A stretch of DNA of 10,911 bases, taken from Candidatus Aminicenantota bacterium. GTDB lineage: Bacteria > Acidobacteriota > Aminicenantia > S016-38. The position numbers and the translations under genes were made by a program. This document shows, piece by piece, positions 1 to 6,671 of this stretch. The notes beneath the pieces are model-generated. The model ran no database searches. It worked only from the letters and a program-made list of their open reading frames with translations, and was not told where the DNA came from. Where the stretch lies: assembly GCA_027062035.1 (NCBI GenBank), contig JAMOUL010000124.1, forward strand, positions 1 through 10,911, read 5' to 3'. Position 1 is the first letter of the stretch, and every line of letters starts with the position of its first letter.

Positions 1-237
1 GGCGGGATGGTGGGGTGGGTCTTAGAGGGGGAGCCACTCAACAGAGAGTGAGTTATTCCTCTGAGACGATTTAAAGTAGAAATATGCGGGGGTGGATACA
101 AAAATAGAAAGCAGATAAAATCCTTTCGTTATTAAGAAAAGAGGAAATTTTTTAATCACGAGAAAATATTGTATATCGTATATTATCGTTTTTCAATATC
201 TTTATAAGAAATTTTTATAAAAAAGTCCAGAAAAATT
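1..237. other. Downstream non-coding edge region
   Basis: No gene is seen here on either strand. The first 60 bases are GC-richer and contain a weak 5-bp hairpin (CACTC/GAGTG). Bases 115-237 are strongly AT-rich and lie just downstream of the methyltransferase stop. A weak inverted repeat (ATATTG near 165 and CAATAT near 195) encloses a short direct repeat of TATCGT. There is no GC-rich stem followed by a T-run, so I do not call an intrinsic terminator, although transcription of the importer operon probably ends in this region. Confidence 0.5.
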
Positions 238-1275
238 TTACTCTCCAGATTTTCGGGCTACCAGCATTCTGTCCATTTTGTTGAAGCTATGGACATTAAG
301 GATCTCGAAGCCCAGATTTCTCAGGTGTTCTTTATATTCCTTCAGCGAGAGGTCTCCCTTAAATGTGTAGATCTTTTCCCCCTTTCCCGGTCTGAAGGTG
401 GAGAAGTTCCATTCCATGTCCTCCAGTATCTCCTCCAGTGAATCCCTGGGGTCATTATCCGGATGAAAACACTGTTTATTGAAATATAATCCCCCTCTTT
501 TTAGAGCCCTGGCTATTTTCCTGGCTACCTCCGGATTTTTTCCTCCGGGATGAAAGGAGGAAAAAACAATATCATAATCGGTTCCAGGCTCGTCCCTGAA
601 GAAGTCTCCCTGGATGGTGTGTACGTTTTTAGCTCCGTATTTTTTGATGTATTTTTCTGTCTCCTTTACTACATGGGGTAAGTCAAAAACAAAGCATTTC
701 AGCTCAGGGTTTATCATGGAAAAGGCTATGGCATACATTCCATGTCCTCCTCCAAGGTCCAGAAGTTTTTTCGCTTTGTGGAACTCCCTGTAGGAAGATA
801 CAACTCTTACCGTTTCCTGGAGATGGCCGCATACGCATTCTTCTGCCATTACTCTGATTATCTCTGTGAAATCTGGAGTTTCTTCTCCTTTCATGGGCAG
901 ACCCCTGAGCCTATCTTCCAGACTCATCCATGTTTTAATCTTCCATTCCATCCATGATATGGTGTTTTCCATGTTGTAAAAGGAATCCTTTGTGAGATAT
1001 GCGGTGGATATTTCTGTATTTTTATACTTTTTCCCCTTTCTTTCCACAAGTTCCATTTTTTCCAGAGCCTTAAGCATGAGTTCTGTCAGGCGTGGAGAAA
1101 TATTGGTTTTATCAGATACCTCCTCTATGCTAAGGGGTTTCTTAAGGTATTCAAAAAAGCCCAGTCTATAAGCTGAGAGAAGGACTGAAAATTTCTTAAT
1201 TCCAAGCACTGCCTCTGATATTATGGACCCCACCTTTTCCGGTGGAACTTCAGGTGGCTTCACGAATTTTTCCAT
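238..1275 (-). CDS. SAM-dependent methyltransferase, O-methyltransferase (PF00891-like) family, last gene of an ABC importer operon
   Basis: This is a 345-residue cytosolic protein with the two-part layout of class I O-methyltransferases. Residues about 15-90 form an N-terminal winged-helix dimerisation domain. Residues about 165-345 form a Rossmann catalytic domain. The SAM-binding motif I is DLGGGHG at 173-179. The family-typical acidic segment VFDLPHVV is at 196-203 and GD at 223-224 matches the adenine-side motif. His242 in FHPGG falls about where plant-type enzymes carry the catalytic histidine, but I cannot confirm equivalence. The family methylates hydroxyls of small aromatic molecules, and one branch (BchU) methylates a tetrapyrrole carbon; the substrate here is unknown. 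The ATG overlaps the ATPase gene by 16 bp and has a moderate ribosome site (GGGGTG). Translation is therefore probably coupled to the importer, implying that the ligand or its product is methylated (inference). There is no signal peptide. Confidence 0.88.
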   Translation of the reverse strand: MEKFVKPPEVPPEKVGSIISEAVLGIKKFSVLLSAYRLGFFEYLKKPLSIEEVSDKTNISPRLTELMLKALEKMELVERKGKKYKNTEISTAYLTKDSFYNMENTISWMEWKIKTWMSLEDRLRGLPMKGEETPDFTEIIRVMAEECVCGHLQETVRVVSSYREFHKAKKLLDLGGGHGMYAIAFSMINPELKCFVFDLPHVVKETEKYIKKYGAKNVHTIQGDFFRDEPGTDYDIVFSSFHPGGKNPEVARKIARALKRGGLYFNKQCFHPDNDPRDSLEEILEDMEWNFSTFRPGKGEKIYTFKGDLSLKEYKEHLRNLGFEILNVHSFNKMDRMLVARKSGE

Positions 1276-2045
1276 GTTTTCACCCCATTTATCGGAATTA
1301 CTACCTTTATATTCAATCCTGGAATTTTTTCAATTATGGCATCTATTCCATAGACCATTTTTATGACATCTTCTGTTATTATTTCCGGTCCACCTGCCCT
1401 GAATACCTTCCCACCCTTCATCAAAATGAACCTGTGGCTGACTCTTAAGGCAAGGTTCAGGTCATGCATTACCACAATGGTTGAAATCCCCTTCCTTTCG
1501 GTGATAGTTCTGATAAGCTCGGCTACCTCCATCTGATTTTTAAGGTCCAGGTTGGCCATGGGTTCGTCAAGAAGAAGAATTTCAGGGTCCTGAGCAATAG
1601 CTCTTGCGATCATGACCTTCTGGAATTCGCCTCCGCTCAGCTGGTCCAGGTTTCTCATGGCGAGCTTTTCAAGTCCGAGCAGTTTCAGGACTTCCTCTGT
1701 TCTCTTTATGTCCTCTCCTGATACCTCCCATTTTATATATGGTTTTCTGCCGAGAAGGACCGCATCGAAAACCTTTATGGGAGTTTTTTGTGAATACTGG
1801 GGCACATAGCCCATCCTTTTTGCTATTTCCTTTCCCGACATCCTGTCCAGTCTTTTGCCATCCAGATAAACCACTCCCTTAGAGGGCCTCAGGATAAGAT
1901 TTATCGTTTTCAAAAGAGTTGTCTTTCCGGCACCATTGGTTCCAAGGATGGAGACGAGCTCCCCTCGTTTTATTTCGAACTCTATTCCTTTGAGAACCTT
2001 CACAGAGTTATAGGAAAATTCTATCCCTTCCACCCTCAGGTGCAT
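1260..2045 (-). CDS. ABC transporter ATP-binding protein, iron-complex/cobalamin type (FecE/BtuD-like)
   Basis: This 261-residue ATPase energises the importer encoded with it. All nucleotide-binding elements are present: Walker A GTNGAGKTT at 35-43, Q-loop Gln83, signature LSGGE at 136-140, Walker B ILLLDE at 156-161, and switch His194. The order SBP-FecCD permease-ATPase and the sequence style place it in the iron-siderophore, heme and vitamin B12 class. The start at 2045 was chosen over an upstream in-frame start near 2345 for three reasons. Residues from MHLRVEG onward match the normal family start. A strong GGGAGG ribosome site (2058-2053) sits 7 bases upstream. The extra 100 residues would be only an out-of-frame reading of the permease gene. 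The start shares one base with the permease stop (TAATG), which favours coupled translation. The 3' end overlaps the methyltransferase by 16 bp. Confidence 0.95.
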   Translation of the reverse strand: MHLRVEGIEFSYNSVKVLKGIEFEIKRGELVSILGTNGAGKTTLLKTINLILRPSKGVVYLDGKRLDRMSGKEIAKRMGYVPQYSQKTPIKVFDAVLLGRKPYIKWEVSGEDIKRTEEVLKLLGLEKLAMRNLDQLSGGEFQKVMIARAIAQDPEILLLDEPMANLDLKNQMEVAELIRTITERKGISTIVVMHDLNLALRVSHRFILMKGGKVFRAGGPEIITEDVIKMVYGIDAIIEKIPGLNIKVVIPINGVKTWKNS

Positions 2046-3088
2046 TATGTATCCTCCCTTTTTATGAGAATGTAAAGGAAAAGGGGAGCTCCCATAAAGG
2101 ATGTGATTATTCCCACGGGAAGGATTACAGGAGAAATTACCGTCCTTGCAAGGGTATCGGATAAAACCAGAAGAATTGCTCCCCAGATTGAGGCAGCGGG
2201 GATGAGGAACCTGTGATCGGATCCCATTATCCCCCTCATCATGTGGGGCCCGAGAAGTCCGATAAATCCTATTATTCCTGCAAATGCCACACAGGTTGCT
2301 GTAAGGAGTGAAGCAAGCATAATCCCTGCGAGTCTTGTTCTCCATGTGTTTACCCCTAAACTTCTGGCAGTCTCCTCCCCACTTTGCAGAGCATTATAAT
2401 CCCATCTCTTGAGGAAGAAATATATAACGATAGGCACAGCTATTCCAGCCAGTATCCCCAGTTCCCTCCATGTTATTCTTCCCAGGTCTCCAAAGGTCCA
2501 GAAAATAATTGCCGCCAGCTCCTGGTCGCTGGCTACGTACTGGAGAAGTGTCAGTCCTGCTATAAATAGAAAGCTCATTGCAATTCCCGCCAGTATAAGG
2601 GCCTGAGGAGAAAGTCCCTTCATCCTTGCGAGGGTAATTACCACCAGAACCCCGATCAGGGCTCCGGCAAAGGCAAAGATAGTGGTTTTATAAGGACTTG
2701 AGATAATGACTGCGTCAGCTGCGCTATTGTGCATCTCCCCTGTTTTAAGAACCACAATCGAAAATGCCGCTCCAAAGGCGGCTCCCTGGGAGATTCCCAT
2801 GGTGAACGGGGAGGCAAGGGGATTTTCAAGGGTGCATTGCATAACGGTTCCTGCCACCGATAGGCTCAGACCTACCAGCACTCCGGCAAGTATTCTTACC
2901 AGTCTTATATCCCATAAAATTCTGGAGGCGAGTCCTTCCCCTCTGTGGAAAAGGGAATTTACGATTTGCGTTATGGTGAGGTGGACGCTTCCAGTGCCAG
3001 TTGAAACAAGGACCACAAAAAAGAGCAGAAAAGTCCCGAGAACCAGAAACAGGACTCGTTTTCTTACATATGCAATGTACTCGTTCAT
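2045..3088 (-). CDS. FecCD-family ABC transporter permease (iron complex/cobalamin type)
   Basis: This is a 347-residue polytopic inner-membrane protein, the usual length for FecCD/BtuC permeases, which form a homodimeric channel with about ten helices per subunit. Family landmarks are visible. A first helix lies at about 12-30, and the conserved ENPLASPFTMGISQGAAFG block at about 88-106. The GEETARSLGV segment at 237-246 lies in the cytoplasmic region that contacts the ATPase. The FIGLLGPHMMR motif is at 275-285, and DHRFLIPAAS with LSDTLAR is at 291-315. It imports an iron-chelate, heme-like or corrinoid ligand; the sequence does not show which. The ATG overlaps the binding-protein stop as ATGA. 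I see no Shine-Dalgarno sequence before it, so expression probably depends on re-initiation by ribosomes finishing the binding-protein gene (inference). Confidence 0.95.
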   Translation of the reverse strand: MNEYIAYVRKRVLFLVLGTFLLFFVVLVSTGTGSVHLTITQIVNSLFHRGEGLASRILWDIRLVRILAGVLVGLSLSVAGTVMQCTLENPLASPFTMGISQGAAFGAAFSIVVLKTGEMHNSAADAVIISSPYKTTIFAFAGALIGVLVVITLARMKGLSPQALILAGIAMSFLFIAGLTLLQYVASDQELAAIIFWTFGDLGRITWRELGILAGIAVPIVIYFFLKRWDYNALQSGEETARSLGVNTWRTRLAGIMLASLLTATCVAFAGIIGFIGLLGPHMMRGIMGSDHRFLIPAASIWGAILLVLSDTLARTVISPVILPVGIITSFMGAPLFLYILIKREDT

Positions 3089-4149
3089 TTCAGAAGATTG
3101 ATTTTTATGTATCCTCCGTAGTCCTTCTTCATCTCCCTGTAGACTGGTTTTCCAACAAAGAAGGTGAAAATTTCATCCGCCTTTTTTTCAGGAGATATAT
3201 CCTTAAACCTTTCGGGATAGAGTATCTTCCCGGCGAAATATGCATTTGCCAGCGCTATCTCTATATTTGTTGTGTAATAATTGAAGGGAAGAAGACCATA
3301 AACCCTGCCTTCCCTTATAGCTTTAAGGCCCCTGTAAAATGAGGGGTTTCTTCTGACATCCTTCAGGGTTAGTTTCAACCCTCCCTCATCTAAAAAAATG
3401 AAGTCCGGGTCCCATTTCAGGAGCTTTTCTCTGTCTATGGATACCCAGCCCCTGAGTTTAATTCTGTCCACAGGATTCTTAGCATTTATTGCAATAAATG
3501 TGGGAAATTTTGCCATGGTGCTGTCGATGCCATGGGATCCCTTGTAACCGATGCCTCCTATGTAGGCTGTTGGCCTCTCGTTTTCGGGAATGTCCCGGGT
3601 TCTTTTATTAAGGTCATTTTCCAGGCCTTTAATGTAATTTATTATATTTTCTGCTCTTTTTGTTCTTGAAAGGATCTTTCCTGCAATTTTGAGGGATTTA
3701 AATAGGGCAGCATCATCAAAGGTGGCAAGTTCCCCATAACTCAACACCACTACAGAAATTTTGAGTTTAGCCTGAAGCCTATCAGCGGCGCCCCGATTGA
3801 TGTAAGTTGCGAAAATGAGGTCAGGGTTCAGGAGTACCAGTTTTTCTTCGTTAATAGGGTTCTGGCCCGGAGGTCCGCCTTTGGCAAATACCGGAAGTTT
3901 TATTAACTGAGGATTTGCTATTATATAGGGTCTTCCCCCGGGGTAATCCCTCTCAATTTTTTCAATACCAATAACCCTATCCTGAGCCCCAAGATATACT
4001 ATTAACCTCAGGGCTCCGGGTCCGGTACACACAATCCTTTCAGGTTTATCCGGTATTGTCACCCTTCTTCCTGTCAGGTCAGTTAAAGTAAGCGACCACA
4101 GGGTGGCAGCGAGCAAAAGAACCAGAGAAATCTTACGAGTGCTACTCAT
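3085..4149 (-). CDS. Periplasmic metal-complex-binding protein of the ABC importer (TroA superfamily, HemV-2-like)
   Basis: This 354-residue exported protein is the ligand receptor of the importer. Residues 1-20 form a Sec signal with a short basic start and hydrophobic core. No lipobox cysteine is present, so it is probably soluble or membrane-tethered through an uncleaved signal, not a lipoprotein. The mature part begins with the classic DLTGRRVTIPDKPERIV segment (24-40). The middle carries YKGSHGIDST (202-211) and the end carries NYYTTNIEIALANAYFAGK (290-308) followed by LYPERF. From memory of the family, both recall the HemV-2 group of helical-backbone binding proteins assigned to iron or other metal-complex uptake. 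This is not a database result. The ATG at 4149 is the only standard start before an in-frame TGA about 75 bases upstream. No ribosome site precedes it, and a promoter lies at 4156-4184, so the mRNA appears leaderless. The 3' end overlaps the permease by 4 bp. Confidence 0.93.
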   Translation of the reverse strand: MSSTRKISLVLLLAATLWSLTLTDLTGRRVTIPDKPERIVCTGPGALRLIVYLGAQDRVIGIEKIERDYPGGRPYIIANPQLIKLPVFAKGGPPGQNPINEEKLVLLNPDLIFATYINRGAADRLQAKLKISVVVLSYGELATFDDAALFKSLKIAGKILSRTKRAENIINYIKGLENDLNKRTRDIPENERPTAYIGGIGYKGSHGIDSTMAKFPTFIAINAKNPVDRIKLRGWVSIDREKLLKWDPDFIFLDEGGLKLTLKDVRRNPSFYRGLKAIREGRVYGLLPFNYYTTNIEIALANAYFAGKILYPERFKDISPEKKADEIFTFFVGKPVYREMKKDYGGYIKINLLK

Positions 4150-4155
4150 ATAAAA

Positions 4156-4184
4156 AATGTAACACCGAAATTTTCTTAAGTCAA
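4156..4184 (-). promoter_or_regulatory. Predicted sigma70 promoter of the ABC importer operon, leaderless
   Basis: On the minus strand a -35 TTGACT (4184-4179) is followed by exactly 17 bases and a -10 TACATT (4161-4156). Counting seven bases past the -10 puts +1 on base 4149, the A of the binding-protein ATG. This is read directly from sequence; actual use as a promoter is inferred. Confidence 0.6.
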
Positions 4185-4188
4185 TTTT

Positions 4189-4220
4189 CAGTGGGTAAAC
4201 TGGCTTGTAAGCTAAATTAG
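4189..4220. promoter_or_regulatory. Cluster of three short inverted repeats upstream of the importer promoter
   Basis: Immediately upstream of the -35 box lie three small dyads. They are CAGT-6-ACTG (4189-4202), GCTT-2-AAGC (4203-4212) and CTAA-A-TTAG (4212-4220). Each is short and could arise by chance. Their adjacency next to the promoter of a metal-importer operon makes a regulator site possible. None matches a Fur, DtxR or NikR consensus that I can recognise. Confidence 0.2.
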
Positions 4221-4300
4221 TTCAGGAAAACGAACCCGCATGACTACCTATGGCCCTGTGTCTGATAATCCGTAAAGGGAAAAATTCAAAAGGTTAATAT

Positions 4301-5935
4301 TTATTTCTTCCTTTTCTTCTTCTCCGGCACAAGGAATTTGTTCCCTGTCTCCTTCACTATTCTTCCGTACCATTCTTTTGGATATCCAGGGTGGGTTACC
4401 TTTCCAAATTCATCCTTCACGTTACCGTCGAGATACTTCCATATGAGAAATTCCCCGAGCTTCTTCCAGCGTTTCAATACCATCTCTCCCTGTTCCATGG
4501 AATATCTGGTCAAATATTCCCTCGCAAGCTGTGGTGATTGTTTGTAAAGTGTGAGGGCTGCTTTCTCTATTCTGGGCTGGTCAGCTATGAATTTTCCTTC
4601 CAGTTCCCTCTGAACTTTCTGAATGTCCTTTATCATATCACAGTAACGGGAATATGCGTAGTTGGACACAAAGTTAAAAATCCAGAAGGCAGAGTCCCAT
4701 GAGAAGTGGTTGAAATCACCTCCTTCCACTGACCATGCCTTTGGAACTCCTGTTATACCGGAATGGAAGGGAATATAAACAGTGCTGTAGGTATCATCGA
4801 CTCCAAACCAGAATACTCCCCCGATGGGGTCGGGAAGCCAGGACCTCATCTGAGCCACGAAGGAAAAACCTGTCTGCTGGGTGGAGATGGCCCTTTCATT
4901 GAAGTATTTCTTCCCGTTGTACTTCCAGATCAGGGGCCTCCATCTATAGGGGAGTTTGAAAGGACCTGCTCCCACATCTCTGGTCATGTCCATGGGGGTT
5001 CCTTCAAAATGGCTTCTGAGGAGCTGTATCACATCCCTGACAGTCAGTTTTTTGTCCGGTTTTATCCATAAAGGAAGGGGTTTTGCTTTGACGTTCCCCA
5101 TGGCATAATCCAGGGGAAGCTCTTTTGAGGGAGCACTCCTGCGGAATATGTCCCATACCCTTGCCTCACAGAACCTCAGGGCGCCGAAGCTTGGAGGGTC
5201 ATAGGCATCGGCGAAGCTGAAATCTTCATCTTTTCCCTTGAAATATCCCATTTTCCTTGCAAAGGAAATAACATCTTTGGAATAAATGCATTTTTCGGGG
5301 TCATGGAGGGGGAATTTTCTGATCCTGGATTTGTTAGCATGAGCTGAAATATATCCATCGGGAACTCTGCATGCTACCCAGACCGCTCCCTTCTCTTTGC
5401 CCTTTCCTACCATTTCCATTATCCATACTTCCCCGGGGTCTGCAATTGAAAAGCTTTCTCCCTCACTGTAATACCCGTATTTTTCGGCCAGGGACGTCAT
5501 TACCTTTATGGCCTCTCTGGCGGTTCTGGCCCTCTGAAGCGCAAGAAACATTAAACTTCCATAGTCGATTCCAGTTTTGGAGCGGAGTTCGTGCCTTCCA
5601 CCGAAGGTGGTTTCTCCTATGGAGACCTGATGCTCGTTCATGAATCCTACAACCTGGTAAGTGTGGGGAACCTGAGGTATGCTCATCAGGTATTTCCCTG
5701 TGTCCCATTCGTATACTTCCACCATTTCTCCTGGAAGATGGTCCCGGGCAGGGGTAAAATAAAGGGCTCCGTAAAGTGTGTGAGAGTCAGCAACATAGGC
5801 TATCATTGTGGACCCATCTGCCGTTGCTCCCTTTGTTACAAGGATATTTGTACATGGAAATATCCATGCTGACATCGAAAGGAAAAGCATAAATGTCAGG
5901 GTATAGAATAATAACCGTTTAATTTTTTGTCTCAA
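4301..5935 (-). CDS. Exported dipeptidase, peptidase family C69 (PepD-like)
   Basis: This 544-residue Ntn-hydrolase-type dipeptidase cleaves dipeptides at its N-terminal cysteine nucleophile. Residues 1-26 are a basic then hydrophobic export signal. PCTNILVTKGATADGSTM (27-44) is the family signature, and Cys28 becomes the active N-terminus after processing. Further family segments are ANKSRIRKFPL (200-210) and TYSTVYIPFHSGIT (382-395). The product is probably periplasmic or secreted and serves peptide nutrition, which is my inference from the signal. The start is a TTG at 5935: a GGGGG ribosome site lies 5 bases upstream, and the basic n-region RQKIKR would be lost at any later start. The C-terminus ends in a KKKRKK tail that is unusual for an exported enzyme. 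The gene stands alone: a 151-bp gap separates it from the importer and 393 bp from the lipoprotein gene. Confidence 0.93.
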   Translation of the reverse strand: MRQKIKRLLFYTLTFMLFLSMSAWIFPCTNILVTKGATADGSTMIAYVADSHTLYGALYFTPARDHLPGEMVEVYEWDTGKYLMSIPQVPHTYQVVGFMNEHQVSIGETTFGGRHELRSKTGIDYGSLMFLALQRARTAREAIKVMTSLAEKYGYYSEGESFSIADPGEVWIMEMVGKGKEKGAVWVACRVPDGYISAHANKSRIRKFPLHDPEKCIYSKDVISFARKMGYFKGKDEDFSFADAYDPPSFGALRFCEARVWDIFRRSAPSKELPLDYAMGNVKAKPLPLWIKPDKKLTVRDVIQLLRSHFEGTPMDMTRDVGAGPFKLPYRWRPLIWKYNGKKYFNERAISTQQTGFSFVAQMRSWLPDPIGGVFWFGVDDTYSTVYIPFHSGITGVPKAWSVEGGDFNHFSWDSAFWIFNFVSNYAYSRYCDMIKDIQKVQRELEGKFIADQPRIEKAALTLYKQSPQLAREYLTRYSMEQGEMVLKRWKKLGEFLIWKYLDGNVKDEFGKVTHPGYPKEWYGRIVKETGNKFLVPEKKKRKK

Positions 5936-5970
5936 TTTTTCCCCCTTTGGTTAATAGTTTATGAAAGTCT

Positions 5971-6000
5971 ATTTTATAAAAGAAAACTCTCCAGGGTCAA
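5971..6000 (-). promoter_or_regulatory. Predicted sigma70 promoter of the C69 dipeptidase gene
   Basis: The minus strand has a -35 TTGACC (6000-5995). A -10 follows as TATAAA at 5978-5973 (16-base spacer) or TAAAAT at 5976-5971 (18-base spacer). This gives a start near 5965 and a leader of about 30 bases containing the AAAGGGGG ribosome site. Confidence 0.55.
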
Positions 6001-6328
6001 AGTTTAGTGATACCTTAAAACAGACAAGGATTGGATATGCATGCTGGACCTCTTGTGATAACCCCTTCTGATCACCTGAATTTCTCTTCCTTCGGGTCTG
6101 TGGCAAAGAAATTCTCTTCATAGAGTTCGCTTCTTTCCATTTACATCATGGAAGGGAGCGCTTCCCTGTTGTTCACAGTTATGAAGATGTCTAAAACAAC
6201 CCGTCTTCTCTGTTGTTCTGCCAATAGAGGCTGGTTAAAAGGAGAGAAGTAAATATGAAATATAGAATATAAGAGAAATGAAATATTTTTCTCAAAATTT
6301 CCCCGGTGCCTTCAGGAATATTGTGGAA
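6001..6328. other. Intergenic stretch with small dyads and interrupted protein-like reading stretches
   Basis: No convincing gene occupies this gap. On the minus strand, 6140-6072 reads as 22 codons from ATG, with protein-like content such as ENFFATDPKEEKF. The same frame is open above it from about 6270 and is broken by a TAA at 6143-6141. On the plus strand, 6148-6252 reads as 34 codons, and that frame is broken upstream by a TAG at 6118-6120. Neither ATG has a ribosome site. Dyads are TTCCAT/ATGGAA (6135-6153), AGGGA/TCCCT (6153-6167) and GTGAT/ATCAC (6055-6075). The 9-mer CTGTTGTTC occurs at 6166 and 6210. A decayed gene or dispersed repeat is possible. Chance is not excluded. Confidence 0.35.
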
Positions 6329-6619
6329 TTACCTTCTTACCCACCTTCCCTTTATCCATACCCAGTGGTTTCCACGTCTTTCCCAGTGACCGGGGATCCA
6401 GACGTATCCACGTCTTGCCTTTTTCCAGTGCCCTGGCACCCAGACGTATCTTCCTCCGCGCCATACCCAGTGTCCGGGTACCCATACATATCCGGGCCTC
6501 GCCCTTACAATCACCCTTTTGGGAGGAGGTGGAGGGATTTCAGGGTAACTGCTTACCACACAGGAGAGCATGGTGAGGGCCATAGAGATTGTTATCAGAA
6601 GGGAGAATAATTTTCTCAT
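6329..6619 (-). CDS. Small lipoprotein with four tandem WxxGxW-type repeats
   Basis: This 96-residue exported lipoprotein has a signal at residues 1-19 with lipobox LTMLSC, so Cys20 is the expected lipidation site. A proline-rich linker (PPPPP at 29-33) follows. Then come four 14-residue repeats starting at Tyr44, Tyr58, Tyr72 and Trp86, with core Y-V-W-V/I-P-G-H-W; the last is WVWIKGRW. This is the architecture of the YXWGXW/WxxGxW repeat proteins (PF12779-like) of Gram-negative envelopes, whose function is unknown. The mature part is very basic and rich in Trp, which would suit cell-wall, polysaccharide or LPS contact (inference). The ATG at 6619 follows a near-perfect AAGGAGGT site (6630-6623), and a promoter is placed at 6637-6664. 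No strong terminator is seen after the stop, only an AT-rich imperfect dyad near 6280-6303. Confidence 0.9.
   Translation of the reverse strand: MRKLFSLLITISMALTMLSCVVSSYPEIPPPPPKRVIVRARPGYVWVPGHWVWRGGRYVWVPGHWKKARRGYVWIPGHWERRGNHWVWIKGRWVRR
6341..6490 (-). repeat. Tandem 42-bp coding repeats in the WxxGxW lipoprotein gene
   Basis: The four 14-residue units are also visible in DNA. For example, CCAGACGTATC recurs at 6398 and 6440, exactly 42 bases apart on the plus strand. The units are diverged outside the codons of the core motif, as expected for repeats kept by protein-level selection. Confidence 0.8.
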
Positions 6620-6636
6620 ACTACCTCCTTTCTTTA

Positions 6637-6664
6637 ATAATAGAACAGGTCATAATCTTTTCAA
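6637..6664 (-). promoter_or_regulatory. Predicted sigma70 promoter of the WxxGxW lipoprotein gene
   Basis: The minus strand shows TTGAAA (6664-6659), a 16-base spacer and TATTAT (6642-6637). The predicted start near 6630 lies at the AAGGAGGT ribosome site, giving a leader of only about 11 bases. The promoter sits in the 52-bp gap after the 182-residue gene and makes the lipoprotein separately expressible. Confidence 0.5.
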
Positions 6665-6671
6665 AAAAGGT

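Noticed and set aside
742..957. Plus-strand 71-codon frame opposite the methyltransferase
   Set aside because: It is antisense to conserved methyltransferase motifs and has no recognisable content. The same reasoning applies to the other frames opposite or within the called genes.
2046..2345. In-frame 100-codon N-terminal extension of the ABC ATPase
   Set aside because: It lies entirely within the permease gene in another frame, has no ATPase homology, and the family start plus a GGGAGG site are at 2045.
4231..4239. tRNA T-arm-like GCGGGTTCG on the minus strand
   Set aside because: The following bases do not pair back to complete the T-stem, and no anticodon arm or acceptor stem can be built around it.
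4150..4300. Cobalamin riboswitch for the BtuCDF-like importer
   Set aside because: The predicted transcript begins at the ATG, the gap is only 151 bp, and no B12-box-like sequence is visible.
6148..6252. 34-codon plus-strand small gene
   Set aside because: It has no ribosome site or promoter and overlaps an equally plausible minus-strand stretch. It is kept only as part of the relic/repeat observation.
6262..6303. Terminator after the lipoprotein gene
   Set aside because: The only dyad (GAAAT/ATTTC region) is AT-rich with a bulge and lacks a GC stem plus T-run.
6278..6610. 110-codon proline/serine/tyrosine-rich plus-strand frame
   Set aside because: It is the antisense image of the WxxGxW repeats (Trp-Val-Pro codons read backwards give Tyr/Pro/Ser) and has no ribosome site.
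6654..6666. CTTTT-TTG-AAAAG dyad as a terminator of the 182-residue gene
   Set aside because: The stem is five AT-rich pairs with a 3-base loop and no T-tract after it; it overlaps the -35 box of the lipoprotein promoter.
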